From NCBI RefSeq assembly GCF_014653215.1, contig NZ_BNAI01000004.1, positions 62,001 through 126,000 of the forward strand: 64,000 nt of DNA. The letters run 5' to 3'. The DNA is from Pseudolysinimonas yzui (lineage in GTDB: Bacteria > Actinomycetota > Actinomycetes > Actinomycetales > Microbacteriaceae). The first letter of the stretch is position 1. Every line of letters begins with the position of its first letter. Positions 1 through 8,574 of the stretch are shown here, one piece after another. The translations under genes were made by a program, and so were the position numbers. Below the pieces are notes generated by a model. That model saw only the letters and a list, made by a program, of their open reading frames with translations. It had not been told where the DNA came from and made no database searches.

Positions 1-641
1 TCATGGACCAGTCGGCGTCGCTGCTCGGCCAGGCCGACGCCGCCGTGTTCCTCGACTGCCGCACCCTCGACGCCGAGATCGTTCCGCTCGGCTTCGCCGC
101 GGCGGGGCTCACGTTGCTCGTCATGGACACGGGCGTCTCGCACTCGCACGCCACCGGCGGCTACGGCGAACGCCGCGCGTCGTGCGAGGCCGGGGCGGCC
201 GCACTCGGCGTGCCCGCGCTGCGCGACCTCACGGTCGACGACCTCGCGCGCGCCCGCGACCTGCTCGACGACGTCACCTTCCGCCGCGTGCGGCACGTCG
301 TCACCGAGAATCAGCGGGTGCTGGATGTCGTGCGCACCCTGCGCACGGAGGGCGCGGCGGGGATCGGGGAGCTGCTCGACGCCTCGCACGTGTCGATGCG
401 CGACGACTTCGAGATCTCGGTGCCCGAACTCGACCTCGCCGTCGAGACCGCCCGCGAGCACGGCGCACTCGGCGCCCGGATGACCGGCGGCGGGTTCGGC
501 GGGGCCGCGATCGCCCTCGCCCCGCTCGACGCGGTGTCGCGCATCCAGGTCGCCGTCGACGGCGCCTTCGCCGAACACGGCTTCGCCGCCCCCGAGGTCT
601 ACCCCGTGCGCCCCTCCGCCGGGGCCGCCCGCGACGCCTGA
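1..641 (+). CDS. galK: Galactokinase, C-terminal part (cut by window start)
   Basis: GHMP-family sugar kinase that phosphorylates galactose in the cytoplasm, first step of the Leloir pathway. About 212 C-terminal residues are present and the frame is open at the window edge, so the true start lies upstream. The DTGVSHSHATGGYGERR stretch matches the sugar-site region of GalK, and MTGGGFGGAAIAL near the end is GHMP motif 3. It ends with TGA at 639-641, just before a hairpin repeat. Identity is secure from these two motifs; an arabinokinase-type GHMP enzyme is much less likely. Confidence 0.9.
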   Translation, partial: MDQSASLLGQADAAVFLDCRTLDAEIVPLGFAAAGLTLLVMDTGVSHSHATGGYGERRASCEAGAAALGVPALRDLTVDDLARARDLLDDVTFRRVRHVVTENQRVLDVVRTLRTEGAAGIGELLDASHVSMRDDFEISVPELDLAVETAREHGALGARMTGGGFGGAAIALAPLDAVSRIQVAVDGAFAEHGFAAPEVYPVRPSAGAARDA

Positions 642-649
642 CCCATCGC

Positions 650-731
650 TGGTCGAGTAGCCGCCGGAGGCGGCGTGTCGAGACCCCGCGCCCGGTCTCG
701 ACACGCGACCCGCCGGGTCGCTACTCGACCA
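650..731. repeat. REP-like inverted repeat between galK and folD
   Basis: The gap between galK and the convergent folD is filled by an imperfect inverted repeat. The outer arms TGGTCGAGTAG and CTACTCGACCA and the inner arms CGTGTCGAGACC and GGTCTCGACACG are exact complements, separated by mismatched GC-rich parts. It can form a long hairpin and may terminate both transcripts. Short palindromes with TCGAGTAG/TCGAGACC ends are, from memory, common dispersed repeats in Microbacteriaceae. I noticed no second copy in this window. Confidence 0.7.
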
Positions 732-743
732 CCGAGGGTGCGC

Positions 744-1625
744 TCAGGCGGACTGGCGCTCGGCGGCGTCGACGACGTTGGAGAGCAGCAGGGCGCGGGT
801 CATCGGGCCGACGCCGCCGGGGTTGGGCGAGAGCCAGCCCGCGACCTCCTTCGCCGCCGGGTCGACGTCGCCGTGTAGGCGCGCCTTGCCGGAGTCGGTC
901 ATGCCCACCCGGGTGACCCCGACATCCAGCACTGCGGCGCCGGGTTTGATCCACTCGGCCTTCACGAAGTGCGGCACCCCGATCGCGGCGACGACGATGT
1001 CGGCGCGGCGCACCTCGGTCGGCAGGTCGACGGTGCGGGAATGGGTGAGGGTCACGGTCGCGTCGATGCCCTTGCGGGTGAAGACGAGCCCGAGCGGGCG
1101 GCCGACGGTGAGCCCGCGGCCGACGATCACGACGTGCTTGCCGGCGATCGGAACGTCATGGCGACGCAGCAGCTCGACGACCCCCGCGGGGGTGCAGGGC
1201 AGCGGCGAGTGCAGGTCGCCTTCGACGCCGAGCACGAGGCGCCCGAGGTTGGTCGGGTGCAGGCCGTCGGCGTCTTTCGCGGGGTCGATGAGTTCGAGGA
1301 TCGCGTTCTCGTCGATGCCCTTCGGCAGCGGCAGCTGCACGATGTAGCCGGTCACCGACGGGTCGGCGTTGAGCCCGGCGACCGCCGAACGCACCTCGGC
1401 CTCGGAAGCCGTGGCCGGCAGTTCGACGGGGATCGAGCGGATGCCGACCTCGGCGCAGTCGCGGTGTTTGCTCGACACGTACGAGATCGAGCCGGGGTCT
1501 TCCCCGACCAGCAGGGTGCCGAGGCCGGGGACGATCCCCCGGGCGGCGAGGGCCTCGATGCGTTCCCGCAGTTCGTTCTTGATGGCGGTCGCCGTGGCGA
1601 CGCCGTCGAGTGTGATGGCTGTCAT
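744..1625 (-). CDS. folD: Bifunctional methylenetetrahydrofolate dehydrogenase/cyclohydrolase FolD
   Basis: Cytoplasmic enzyme that oxidises 5,10-methylene-THF to methenyl-THF with NADP and hydrolyses it to 10-formyl-THF, supplying PurN and PurH. The 293 residues are the normal FolD length. Visible motifs are [14 protein letters not shown] (catalytic Tyr49 and Lys53), [20 protein letters not shown], the nucleotide loop [11 protein letters not shown] and the C-terminal [10 protein letters not shown] signature. The ATG overlaps the glyA stop by 4 nt, so translation is probably coupled and both genes lie under the ZTP riboswitch at 2932-3018. Confidence 0.97.
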   Translation of the reverse strand: MTAITLDGVATATAIKNELRERIEALAARGIVPGLGTLLVGEDPGSISYVSSKHRDCAEVGIRSIPVELPATASEAEVRSAVAGLNADPSVTGYIVQLPLPKGIDENAILELIDPAKDADGLHPTNLGRLVLGVEGDLHSPLPCTPAGVVELLRRHDVPIAGKHVVIVGRGLTVGRPLGLVFTRKGIDATVTLTHSRTVDLPTEVRRADIVVAAIGVPHFVKAEWIKPGAAVLDVGVTRVGMTDSGKARLHGDVDPAAKEVAGWLSPNPGGVGPMTRALLLSNVVDAAERQSA

Positions 1626-2908
1626 CGCCAGCTCCCGGGGCTCGTCAGGCCGGGGTAGAGCGGGAAGGCCGAGGCGAGGGCTTCGACACGCGCGCGCAGA
1701 GCCGGCAGGTCAGGGTCGGCTTTCAGGGTAGCCGCGATGATCTCGGCGACCTCGGCGAATTCCGTGTCCTGGAAACCGCGGGTGGCCAGGGCCGGCGTTC
1801 CGATGCGGATGCCGGACGTCACCATCGGCGGGCGGGGGTCGTTCGGCACCGAGTTCTTGTTCACCGTGATGCCCACCTCGTGCAGCAGGTTCTCGGCATC
1901 CTGACCGGTGAGCTGCGAGTTGCGCAGGTCGACGAGCACCAGGTGCACGTCGGTTCCGCCGGAGAGCACCGAGATGCCGCGCTCGGCCACATCGGCCCGC
2001 GTCAACCGCTCGGCGAGGAGCTGGGCGCCGCTGATGGTGGCCTTCTGCCGCTCGACGAATTCGGGCTCCATCGCGAGCTTGAACGCCGTCGCCTTCGCCG
2101 CGATGACGTGCATGAGCGGGCCGCCCTGCTGACCCGGGAAGACGTTGGTGTTCATCTTCTTCGCGATGTCGGGGTCGTTGGTGAGGATGAAGCCCGAGCG
2201 GGGCCCGCCGATCGTCTTGTGCACCGTCGACGACACGATGTGGGCGTGGGGCACCGGGCTCGGATGCAGCCCCGCGGCGACGAGCCCGGCGAAGTGCGCC
2301 ATGTCGACCCACAGTTTCGCCCCGACCTCGTCGGCGATCGCGCGGAACGCCGCGAAGTCGAGCTGACGCGGATACGCCGACCACCCGGCGATGATGACCT
2401 TCGGCTGCACCTCGAGCGCCCGCTGGCGCACGACATCCATATCGATGCGCATCGTGTCGAGGTCGAGGCCGTAGGCGTGCGCCTCGTACAACTTGCCCGA
2501 GAAGTTGAGTCGCATGCCGTGGGTGAGGTGGCCGCCCTGCGCGAGCTCCAGACCGAGGATGCGGTCGCCGGGTTCGGCGATCGTCGACAGCACCGCGACG
2601 TTGGCCGACGCGCCGGAGTGCGGCTGCACGTTGGCGTACGCCGCACCGAACAGCTTCTTCGCGCGCTCGATCGCGAGCGTCTCGACGACGTCGACGAACT
2701 CGCAGCCGCCGTAGTAGCGCTTGCCGGGATAGCCCTCCGCGTACTTGTTGGTGAGCACCGAGCCCTGAGCCTCGAGCACCGCGCGGGGCACGAAGTTCTC
2801 GCTCGCGATCATCTCGAGGGTCGAGCGCTGACGGTTCAGCTCGGCTTCAAGGGCGGCGGCGACCTCGGGGTCGACCTCGCTCAGTGGCGCGGTGAAAGTT
2901 GACGACAT
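1622..2908 (-). CDS. glyA: Serine hydroxymethyltransferase GlyA
   Basis: PLP enzyme that converts serine and THF to glycine and 5,10-methylene-THF, the main one-carbon source and the step before FolD. It has 428 residues, the usual bacterial length. The PLP lysine is Lys231 in [13 protein letters not shown], and the N-terminal ASENF and [15 protein letters not shown] substrate motifs are intact. The ATG is preceded by AAGGAG (2914-2919) at 5 nt spacing. It is the first gene after a ZTP riboswitch and overlaps folD by 4 nt. Confidence 0.98.
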   Translation of the reverse strand: MSSTFTAPLSEVDPEVAAALEAELNRQRSTLEMIASENFVPRAVLEAQGSVLTNKYAEGYPGKRYYGGCEFVDVVETLAIERAKKLFGAAYANVQPHSGASANVAVLSTIAEPGDRILGLELAQGGHLTHGMRLNFSGKLYEAHAYGLDLDTMRIDMDVVRQRALEVQPKVIIAGWSAYPRQLDFAAFRAIADEVGAKLWVDMAHFAGLVAAGLHPSPVPHAHIVSSTVHKTIGGPRSGFILTNDPDIAKKMNTNVFPGQQGGPLMHVIAAKATAFKLAMEPEFVERQKATISGAQLLAERLTRADVAERGISVLSGGTDVHLVLVDLRNSQLTGQDAENLLHEVGITVNKNSVPNDPRPPMVTSGIRIGTPALATRGFQDTEFAEVAEIIAATLKADPDLPALRARVEALASAFPLYPGLTSPGSWR

Positions 2909-2931
2909 CCTGGCTCCTTACGACGCAGCGG

Positions 2932-3018
2932 GTCTGCGGCGGCCCAGGCGTACGGCCGCGCTCCTCAAGCTGCGTCGCTCCCCGATGGTGACCCATCCGA
3001 ACGCCAGTTGCGACCGCC
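2932..3018 (-). promoter_or_regulatory. ZTP (pfl-motif) riboswitch upstream of glyA-folD
   Basis: On the minus strand the 110-nt leader of glyA carries the pfl consensus in order: CGCAACTGGCG (around 3001-3012), the GGTCACC...CGGGGAGCG part, and, in a GCGGC/GCCGC-capped hairpin, CGCCTGGGC (about 2941-2950). The family binds ZTP/ZMP, which builds up when 10-formyl-THF is short, and raises one-carbon gene expression. Nine nucleotides in the linker (2969-2977) are complementary to nine (2921-2929) directly upstream of the AAGGAG at 2914-2919, a possible switching helix. A candidate -10 TACACT sits at 3021-3026, inside the end of the upstream MFS gene. Assignment is by motif reading only. Confidence 0.88.
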
Positions 3019-4239
3019 TCAGTGTATCGCCTCGGTCGCGTGCGCGGCGAGGCGCATCCGGTCGGTGACCAGCACCCACACGGCCCCGCCCGCGACCACG
3101 GCGGCCGCGACATACGGGACGACGGCGAGCCCCAGTTCGTCGAGCACGATCCCGCCGAGCAGCGCCCCGAGGCCGATCGCGCTGTTGAACGCGGTCGTCA
3201 CGATCGCCCCGGTGAGGTCGCGGCTGCGGGGCGCCGCGGCGTGCAGCGCCCGGGTCTGGAACAGGGCGGGCAGGCCTCCGAAGGAAGCGCTCCACAGCAT
3301 CATCACGAGGATCGCGGGCACCAGGCCGCGCGCGAACAAGCCCGTCAGCACGATGGAGACGACGAGCGCGACGAGCATCAGGTTGAGGGTGCGACGAGGG
3401 TGGCGGTCGCCGAACACCCCGGCCGCGAGCAACCCGAGTGCCCCGGCGAGCCCGAAGAACAGCAGCAGCAGGCTCACGTTGTCGTCGGCGACCCCGGCCA
3501 CCTGGATCACCCACGGCGCGATGTAGGTGTAGAAGAGGTTGTGCCCGGTCGCGACGAGCAGCACGGTGACCGCCACGATCCCGACGGCGATGATCGACCG
3601 GTCGCGCTTCACCGCGATGATCGACCCGGTGTCGGTCGTCACCACCTTCCGCTTCGGCACACGATGGTCGAGGGCGGGCAACGACACGACCGTGAGAATC
3701 GCGAAGATCACGACGAGCGCGGCCATCGCCACGAAGGCCCAGCGCCAGCCCACGGCGTGACCGATGGCCGCGGTGAACGGCACCCCCAGGATGAAGGCGA
3801 GGGCTCCGCCTGCCGTCGTCACCGAGACGGCACGCGCGAGCTGGGTCGGGCGCACCAGCAGCGAGACGTAGGGCCCGGCGACGGCCCAGAACAGACCGTG
3901 GGCGAGCCCGCCGAGCACCCGCGATGCGGCGAGGGTCTCGTAGTTCGGGGCGATCGCGGCGAGCACGTTCGAGAGCGCGAAGACCCCGAGCAGCAGCACG
4001 AGCAGCCTCTTGCGCGAGAAGCGCCGGGTGAGAACGGTGAGCGGGGCGGCACTCACCACGACGGTGAACGCGAACACCGTGATGAGCAGGCCGACGCGCG
4101 ACTCCGACACGTCGAGGTCGGCGGCGATGTCGGGCAGCAGCCCGGTCGGCAGGAACTCGCTCGAGACGGAGACGAAGATCGCGCCGGCGAGAACCAGGAG
4201 GCGGAACAGCGGGAAGCGGTCGTCGTGGGACGCAGACAT
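3019..4239 (-). CDS. MFS transporter, DHA1 / sugar-efflux-like
   Basis: Major facilitator with about 12 predicted membrane helices in 406 residues, in the cytoplasmic membrane. The start FRLLVLAGAIFVSVSSEFLPTG with LPDIAADL resembles the AraJ/YdhP drug and sugar efflux group. The ATG at 4239 is chosen because the frame upstream reads as non-coding sequence. It is divergent from nagA and its stop lies at the edge of the riboswitch leader, so readthrough into glyA is possible. The substrate cannot be told from sequence; the neighbour nagA does not prove a sugar role. Confidence 0.85.
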   Translation of the reverse strand: MSASHDDRFPLFRLLVLAGAIFVSVSSEFLPTGLLPDIAADLDVSESRVGLLITVFAFTVVVSAAPLTVLTRRFSRKRLLVLLLGVFALSNVLAAIAPNYETLAASRVLGGLAHGLFWAVAGPYVSLLVRPTQLARAVSVTTAGGALAFILGVPFTAAIGHAVGWRWAFVAMAALVVIFAILTVVSLPALDHRVPKRKVVTTDTGSIIAVKRDRSIIAVGIVAVTVLLVATGHNLFYTYIAPWVIQVAGVADDNVSLLLLFFGLAGALGLLAAGVFGDRHPRRTLNLMLVALVVSIVLTGLFARGLVPAILVMMLWSASFGGLPALFQTRALHAAAPRSRDLTGAIVTTAFNSAIGLGALLGGIVLDELGLAVVPYVAAAVVAGGAVWVLVTDRMRLAAHATEAIH

Positions 4240-4342
4240 GAAGCGTGGCTTTCGACGGGATGGGCTCGTGACGCCGGCCGCGGGAGAACGATGGATGCCG
4301 CTCTCGCCTTTCACGATACCGTCACCCCCGACGCGGCGCCGA

Positions 4343-4348
4343 TAGCCT
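4343..4348 (+). promoter_or_regulatory. Candidate -10 element of nagA (leaderless)
   Basis: TAGCCT fits the actinobacterial TAnnnT -10 and ends exactly 6 nt before the nagA GTG. No Shine-Dalgarno sequence fits between them, so the mRNA would start at or next to the start codon. No convincing -35 is seen. Confidence 0.6.
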
Positions 4349-4354
4349 GGAGTC

Positions 4355-5482
4355 GTGACCACGCTGCTGCATTCGGCGACCGCCGTGGATGCCCGCGGCG
4401 AGAGGCCGGATGCGTGGCTCCTGTTCGACGGCGACACGATCGCGGCCACGGGCTCCGGCGCGGATCGACCGGCAGCCGATGAGACCGTCGACCTGTCGGG
4501 GCGGTGGATCACTCCGGGATTCATCGACCTCCACGGACACGGAGGCGGGGGTGAGGACTACGCGACGGGCGACCGCGCGGTGGCGTTGGCGGCTCACCGG
4601 GCGCACGGCACGACTCGCTCGGTCGTGAGCCTCGTCGCGGAACCGGTGGAGGTCCTCGAGCAGCAACTGGCCCGGGTGGCACGAGCCGTCGCCGACGATC
4701 CCCGCGTGCTCGGCAGCCATCTCGAAGGGCCGTTCCTCGCCGAGTCGCGTCGCGGAGCCCACTCCGCCGAGATGCTGCGCTCCCCCGATGACGCCACGGT
4801 CGACCGGCTGCTCGCCGCAGCCGCCGGCACCCTCCGCCAGGTCACGATCGCACCCGAACTCCCGGGGGCCGTGGCGGCCATCCGCCGTTTCGCGTCCGCG
4901 GGGGTGATCGTCGCGATCGGCCACACCGACGCCGACGCCGCCACCGCGCACGCGGCGTTCGACGCGGGGGCGACGCTGCTCACCCACGCGTTCAACGCGA
5001 TGCCGGGCATCCACCACCGCGCCCCCGGCCCGGTCGCCGCCGCCATCGAGGACGAGCGGGTGAGCCTCGAACTCGTGCTCGACGGACGGCACGTCGACCC
5101 CAGCGTCGCCGCCATCGCCTTCGCCGCGGCACCCGGCCGCGTCGCCCTCGTCACCGACGCGATGGCCGCCGCCGCCGCAGGCGACGGGCCCTACCGCTTG
5201 GGCAGTCTCGACGTCTCGGTGCGCGCGGGCGTCGCGACCATCGCCGGCACGGAGACGATCGCGGGCTCGACTCTCACGCAGGATGTTGCGCTCGGGTTGG
5301 CGGTCGAGCGGCTGCGGCTTCCTCGTTCCGAGGCGGTCGCCGCACTGACGGCGACGCCCGCCCGCATCCTGCGTCTCGACCACCGTCTGGGTTTGCTCGC
5401 CTCGGGCTTCGCCGCCGATGTCGTGGTGCTCGATGACACGTTCGCGGTGCAGACGGTCTGGGCGGCGGGTCTGCGCGTCTAG
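4355..5482 (+). CDS. nagA: N-acetylglucosamine-6-phosphate deacetylase NagA
   Basis: Cytoplasmic amidohydrolase that removes acetate from GlcNAc-6-P to give GlcN-6-P, the substrate of NagB encoded convergently next door. It is 375 residues, typical for the family. The metal ligands are visible: HGH in FIDLHGHGGGGEDY, Glu in GSHLEGPFL, His in GHTDA and THAFNAMPG, and the catalytic Asp in VTDAMAA. GTG start at 4355 behind a leaderless-type -10. Its TAG overlaps the nagB stop on the other strand in a shared CTAG. Confidence 0.96.
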   Translation: MTTLLHSATAVDARGERPDAWLLFDGDTIAATGSGADRPAADETVDLSGRWITPGFIDLHGHGGGGEDYATGDRAVALAAHRAHGTTRSVVSLVAEPVEVLEQQLARVARAVADDPRVLGSHLEGPFLAESRRGAHSAEMLRSPDDATVDRLLAAAAGTLRQVTIAPELPGAVAAIRRFASAGVIVAIGHTDADAATAHAAFDAGATLLTHAFNAMPGIHHRAPGPVAAAIEDERVSLELVLDGRHVDPSVAAIAFAAAPGRVALVTDAMAAAAAGDGPYRLGSLDVSVRAGVATIAGTETIAGSTLTQDVALGLAVERLRLPRSEAVAALTATPARILRLDHRLGLLASGFAADVVVLDDTFAVQTVWAAGLRV

Positions 5483-6249
5483 CGCAGCCAGGCCGGGCGG
5501 TGCTCCCAGGCGGCACGGTAGTAGTCGGCGTATCGCAGCCGGCCGGCCGCGGCCTCGTCGACGAGCACGGTCACTTCGGGGTGCAGTTGGATCACCGACC
5601 CCGGGAGCGACGCCGACACGGGGCCTTCGACGGCTCCGGCGACGGCCTCGGCCTTCGCCTCCCCGAACGCGAGCAGCACCAGTTCGCGGGCGTCGAGGAT
5701 CGTGCCGAGGCCTTGGGTGAGGCAATGTCTCGGCACGTCGTCGATCGTGTCGAAGAACCGTGCGTTGTCGGCGCGGGTCGCATCGGTCAGCGTCTTGACC
5801 CGGGTACGCGACGCGAGCGACGATCCGGGTTCGTTGAAGCCGATGTGGCCGGTGCGACCGATTCCGAGGATCTGCAGGTCGACGCCCCCAGCGGCACGGA
5901 TCGCCGCCTCGTATCGTGCGCCCGCGGTCTCGACCGGCCCGCCGTCGTCGCCGGGCACCCGCACGAGCGCGGGGTCGAGGCCGAGCGGCTCGACGACGTC
6001 CCGAGCGATCACGGAGGCGTAGCTCTCGGGGTCCCCCGGCGGCAGGCCGAGGTACTCGTCGAGGGCGAACCCGCGGACGCGCGACAGGTCGACCCCCCGC
6101 TCCCGAAGGGCCGCCCACACCGGGAGCGGGGTGGATCCCGTGGCCAGGCCGAGCACGGCGTCGGGCTTGCGGGCGACCAGCGCCGCGATCCGGTCGGCGG
6201 CGATCGCGCCGGCCTCGACGGCCGAGCCCACGATGACGACTTCGGCCAT
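5479..6249 (-). CDS. nagB: Glucosamine-6-phosphate deaminase NagB
   Basis: Converts GlcN-6-P to fructose-6-P and ammonia, joining amino-sugar catabolism to glycolysis. The 256 residues match the family (E. coli 266). Motifs include GLATGSTPLPVW (phosphate loop), the DEYLGLP region and GIGRTGHIGFNEPGSS. ATG at 6249 opens MAEVVIVG; the frame runs on upstream but overlaps the ROK kinase. It is the last gene of the minus-strand GlcNAc operon, one base after the ROK kinase. Confidence 0.97.
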   Translation of the reverse strand: MAEVVIVGSAVEAGAIAADRIAALVARKPDAVLGLATGSTPLPVWAALRERGVDLSRVRGFALDEYLGLPPGDPESYASVIARDVVEPLGLDPALVRVPGDDGGPVETAGARYEAAIRAAGGVDLQILGIGRTGHIGFNEPGSSLASRTRVKTLTDATRADNARFFDTIDDVPRHCLTQGLGTILDARELVLLAFGEAKAEAVAGAVEGPVSASLPGSVIQLHPEVTVLVDEAAAGRLRYADYYRAAWEHRPAWLR

Positions 6250-6250
6250 T

Positions 6251-7159
6251 TCAGTCTCCGGAGGCGCCGACAAGGGCCGCGCCCACCGCGGCCGCCGGAA
6301 AGTCGCGGGGCAGCACCTCGACTCGGCTGGCGAGGTCGAGCATCGCGAGCAACCCGCTCTCGGCGGCCCACGTCTCGAGCACCGCCCGCACGGCGCCGAG
6401 CAGCTCGTCGCCGAGCGAACTGAGTCCGCCACCGATGACGACACGGTCGGGATCGACGGTGAGCACGAGCAGGCGAACCGCCGCCGCGACGTGTTCGACG
6501 AGCCGGTCGCGCACGGCCACGGCATCGGCGTCCCCTGTTGCGGCCGTGGTGAACAGCTCGCGCACCGAGTCGCCGCCCGCCCAGGAGCGGGCGAGGCCCG
6601 ACCCGGACGCCGCGAGTTCGAGACAACCGCGCTGGCCGCAGGGGCAGACCGGGCCAGCGGGATCGACCGGGATGTGCCCGATCTCGCCCGCGACCCCGCG
6701 GGAGCCGCGCCACAGCCGACCGCCGAGCACGAGCCCCGCCGCGAGGCCGGTGCCGAGGTTGAGGTAGGCCATCGAGTCGGAATCGCCGCCGCCGAGTGCC
6801 TGCCAGGCGCCGAGTGCGGCCGCGTTGACGTCGTTCTCGACGCGCACCGGGCGTCCCAGCCGCGCGGCGAGATCGCCGCCGAGGTCGAGGTCTTCCAGCC
6901 CGAGGTTGACGGCGTGCGCGACCCGCCCGGTCGCCCGATCGACGGCTCCCGGAATGCCCACCCCGACCGTCGTGAACTCCTCGGGGGTTGAACCGAGAGC
7001 CGCAGCCAATGCTCGGACGGCGTTTTCGGCCGTGTCGAGTACAGCAGCAGCACCGAAGCCGGTCGCGAGCCGATGCTCGGCCACGACCGTGCCGTCGGCG
7101 GCGAGCGCCACGGCCTCGGTCTTGGTGCCGCCGATGTCGATTCCGATCCGCAGCGTCAT
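6251..7159 (-). CDS. ROK-family sugar kinase, probable N-acetylglucosamine kinase
   Basis: ATP-dependent kinase of 302 residues, close to E. coli NagK (303). It has the ATP-binding DIGGTKTEAV at residues 6-15 and the ROK zinc motif CPCGQRGCLE. There is no N-terminal HTH, so it is an enzyme and not a repressor. Placed between nagZ (4-nt overlap) and nagB, it most likely phosphorylates free GlcNAc to GlcNAc-6-P for NagA. A glucokinase activity of the same fold cannot be excluded. Confidence 0.88.
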   Translation of the reverse strand: MTLRIGIDIGGTKTEAVALAADGTVVAEHRLATGFGAAAVLDTAENAVRALAAALGSTPEEFTTVGVGIPGAVDRATGRVAHAVNLGLEDLDLGGDLAARLGRPVRVENDVNAAALGAWQALGGGDSDSMAYLNLGTGLAAGLVLGGRLWRGSRGVAGEIGHIPVDPAGPVCPCGQRGCLELAASGSGLARSWAGGDSVRELFTTAATGDADAVAVRDRLVEHVAAAVRLLVLTVDPDRVVIGGGLSSLGDELLGAVRAVLETWAAESGLLAMLDLASRVEVLPRDFPAAAVGAALVGASGD

Positions 7160-8574
7160 CCTCGCCACCCCCCGGTGCGCAGCCAGTGCAGGAGCGCGGC
7201 CCCGACCCCGCGCGAGCCGCCGTAGGTCGCGACGTCGACGGGCCCCGACGGCCAGCCCATGTCGATGACGAGGCTGCCCGGACGCGTCGCGCGCACGACG
7301 TCGGCGAGCGCGGCGACCTCCGGATGCCGGTGCACGTCTTTCGCGACGAGGATGACCGTCGCCTCGGGGGCGAGATCGGCGGGAAGCGGTTCGCCGGCGC
7401 GGATCGTGCGCACGTCGGCACCGGCCGCCGCGGGACCCCACGGGGCGACGCCGACGGCGATGTTGGCGGTCGTCTCGACGGCGACGAGCGTCGCGTCGGG
7501 GGCGGGCGTGGCGCCCTCGGCGACCGCGAAGCCCGCCACGAGACGGGCGGCGTCGAGGTCGAGAGCTTCGACATCGACGGGAGCGCTCCGCAGCGATGCG
7601 ACGAGCGACGCCACGCGGGACGACGCATCCGCCAGGCGGGCGGGATCGACATCGGCCACCGCTTCGGCGATCGCGTCGAGCTGGGCGGGCGACCCGCCGG
7701 TGCCGAGGCAGAGCAGGTCGCACCCCGCCGCGAGGGCACGCGCCGCGGCCGCCGGGATGCCGGTCGCCCCGTCGGGACTCGGGAACTCGGCGGCCCCAGC
7801 CATGTCGAGGGCATCCGAGATGATCACGCCCTCGAAGCCGAGCTCACGACGCAGCAGGTCACCGAGGATCCGCGACGAGAACGTCGCCGGCCCCGAGGGA
7901 TCGATCTGCGGGAGCAGGATGTGCGACGTCATGACGGTGCGCGCCCCGGCGTCGATCGCCGCGCGGAACGGCGGGAGGTCGCGGGCGCGTAACACGTCGA
8001 GCCCGACGTCGACCACCGGCAGCGCGAGGTGCGAGTCGGCCGCGGTGTCGCCGTGCCCCGGAAAGTGCTTGACGCTCGTGGCGACGCCGGCGTGCTCGTG
8101 AGCGGTGGTGAAGGCGGCGACGTGGCGGGCGGCGAGCGCCGGGTCGGCCCCGAAACTGCGCACGCCGATCACCGGATTGCGCGGGTCGGAATTGACGTCG
8201 GCGACGGGTGCGAGGTTGAGGTCGACGCCGATGCCGCGCAGCTCCCCCGCGACCGCCGCCCCGACGGCTGCCGTCAGCCCGACATCGTCGAGACGCCCGA
8301 GCAGGGCCGCACCCGGGTAGGGCGACCCGTCAAGGTAGTGCACGCGCGTGACATCCCCGCCCTCCTCATCGATCGCGACGAGGGCATCGGGCTTCACGGC
8401 ACGGATCTCCGCGACCAGGGCCGCAAGCTGCGCGGCCGACACGACGTTCTCGCCGTAGAGGCACACCCCCGCGAGTCCGCCACGCAGCCGATCGGCGACC
8501 CAGCCGGGCAGGGTCGTGCCGACGAAACCGGGCAGCAGCACGGCATCCACCGCTCTCTTCGTGGACGGAGTCAT
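7156..8574 (-). CDS. nagZ: Cytoplasmic GH3 beta-N-acetylglucosaminidase (NagZ/Nag3 type)
   Basis: Glycoside hydrolase family 3 protein, 472 residues, without a signal peptide, so it acts on imported substrates. The KHFPGHGDTAADSH loop carries the Asp/His dyad of NagZ-type enzymes and the ISDALDM motif the nucleophile Asp. A C-terminal domain of about 130 residues follows the barrel. It probably cleaves chitobiose or muropeptide-type GlcNAc. Some actinobacterial relatives (Cellulomonas fimi Nag3) are phosphorylases giving GlcNAc-1-P, which sequence alone does not settle. ATG at 8574 overlaps the permease stop by 4 nt. Confidence 0.92.
   Translation of the reverse strand: MTPSTKRAVDAVLLPGFVGTTLPGWVADRLRGGLAGVCLYGENVVSAAQLAALVAEIRAVKPDALVAIDEEGGDVTRVHYLDGSPYPGAALLGRLDDVGLTAAVGAAVAGELRGIGVDLNLAPVADVNSDPRNPVIGVRSFGADPALAARHVAAFTTAHEHAGVATSVKHFPGHGDTAADSHLALPVVDVGLDVLRARDLPPFRAAIDAGARTVMTSHILLPQIDPSGPATFSSRILGDLLRRELGFEGVIISDALDMAGAAEFPSPDGATGIPAAAARALAAGCDLLCLGTGGSPAQLDAIAEAVADVDPARLADASSRVASLVASLRSAPVDVEALDLDAARLVAGFAVAEGATPAPDATLVAVETTANIAVGVAPWGPAAAGADVRTIRAGEPLPADLAPEATVILVAKDVHRHPEVAALADVVRATRPGSLVIDMGWPSGPVDVATYGGSRGVGAALLHWLRTGGWRG

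Noticed and set aside
2909-3018. T-box or SAM riboswitch in the glyA leader
   Set aside because: No T-box GGTGG or SAM motifs; the pfl/ZTP consensus fits far better.
4240-4354. DasR-type operator in the nagA promoter
   Set aside because: No sequence close to ACTGGTCTAGACCACT here or before the binding-protein gene.
3022-4482. 486-codon plus-strand frame opposite the MFS gene
   Set aside because: Low-complexity Arg/Asp/His/Glu sequence with no motif; the MFS helices on the minus strand are clear.
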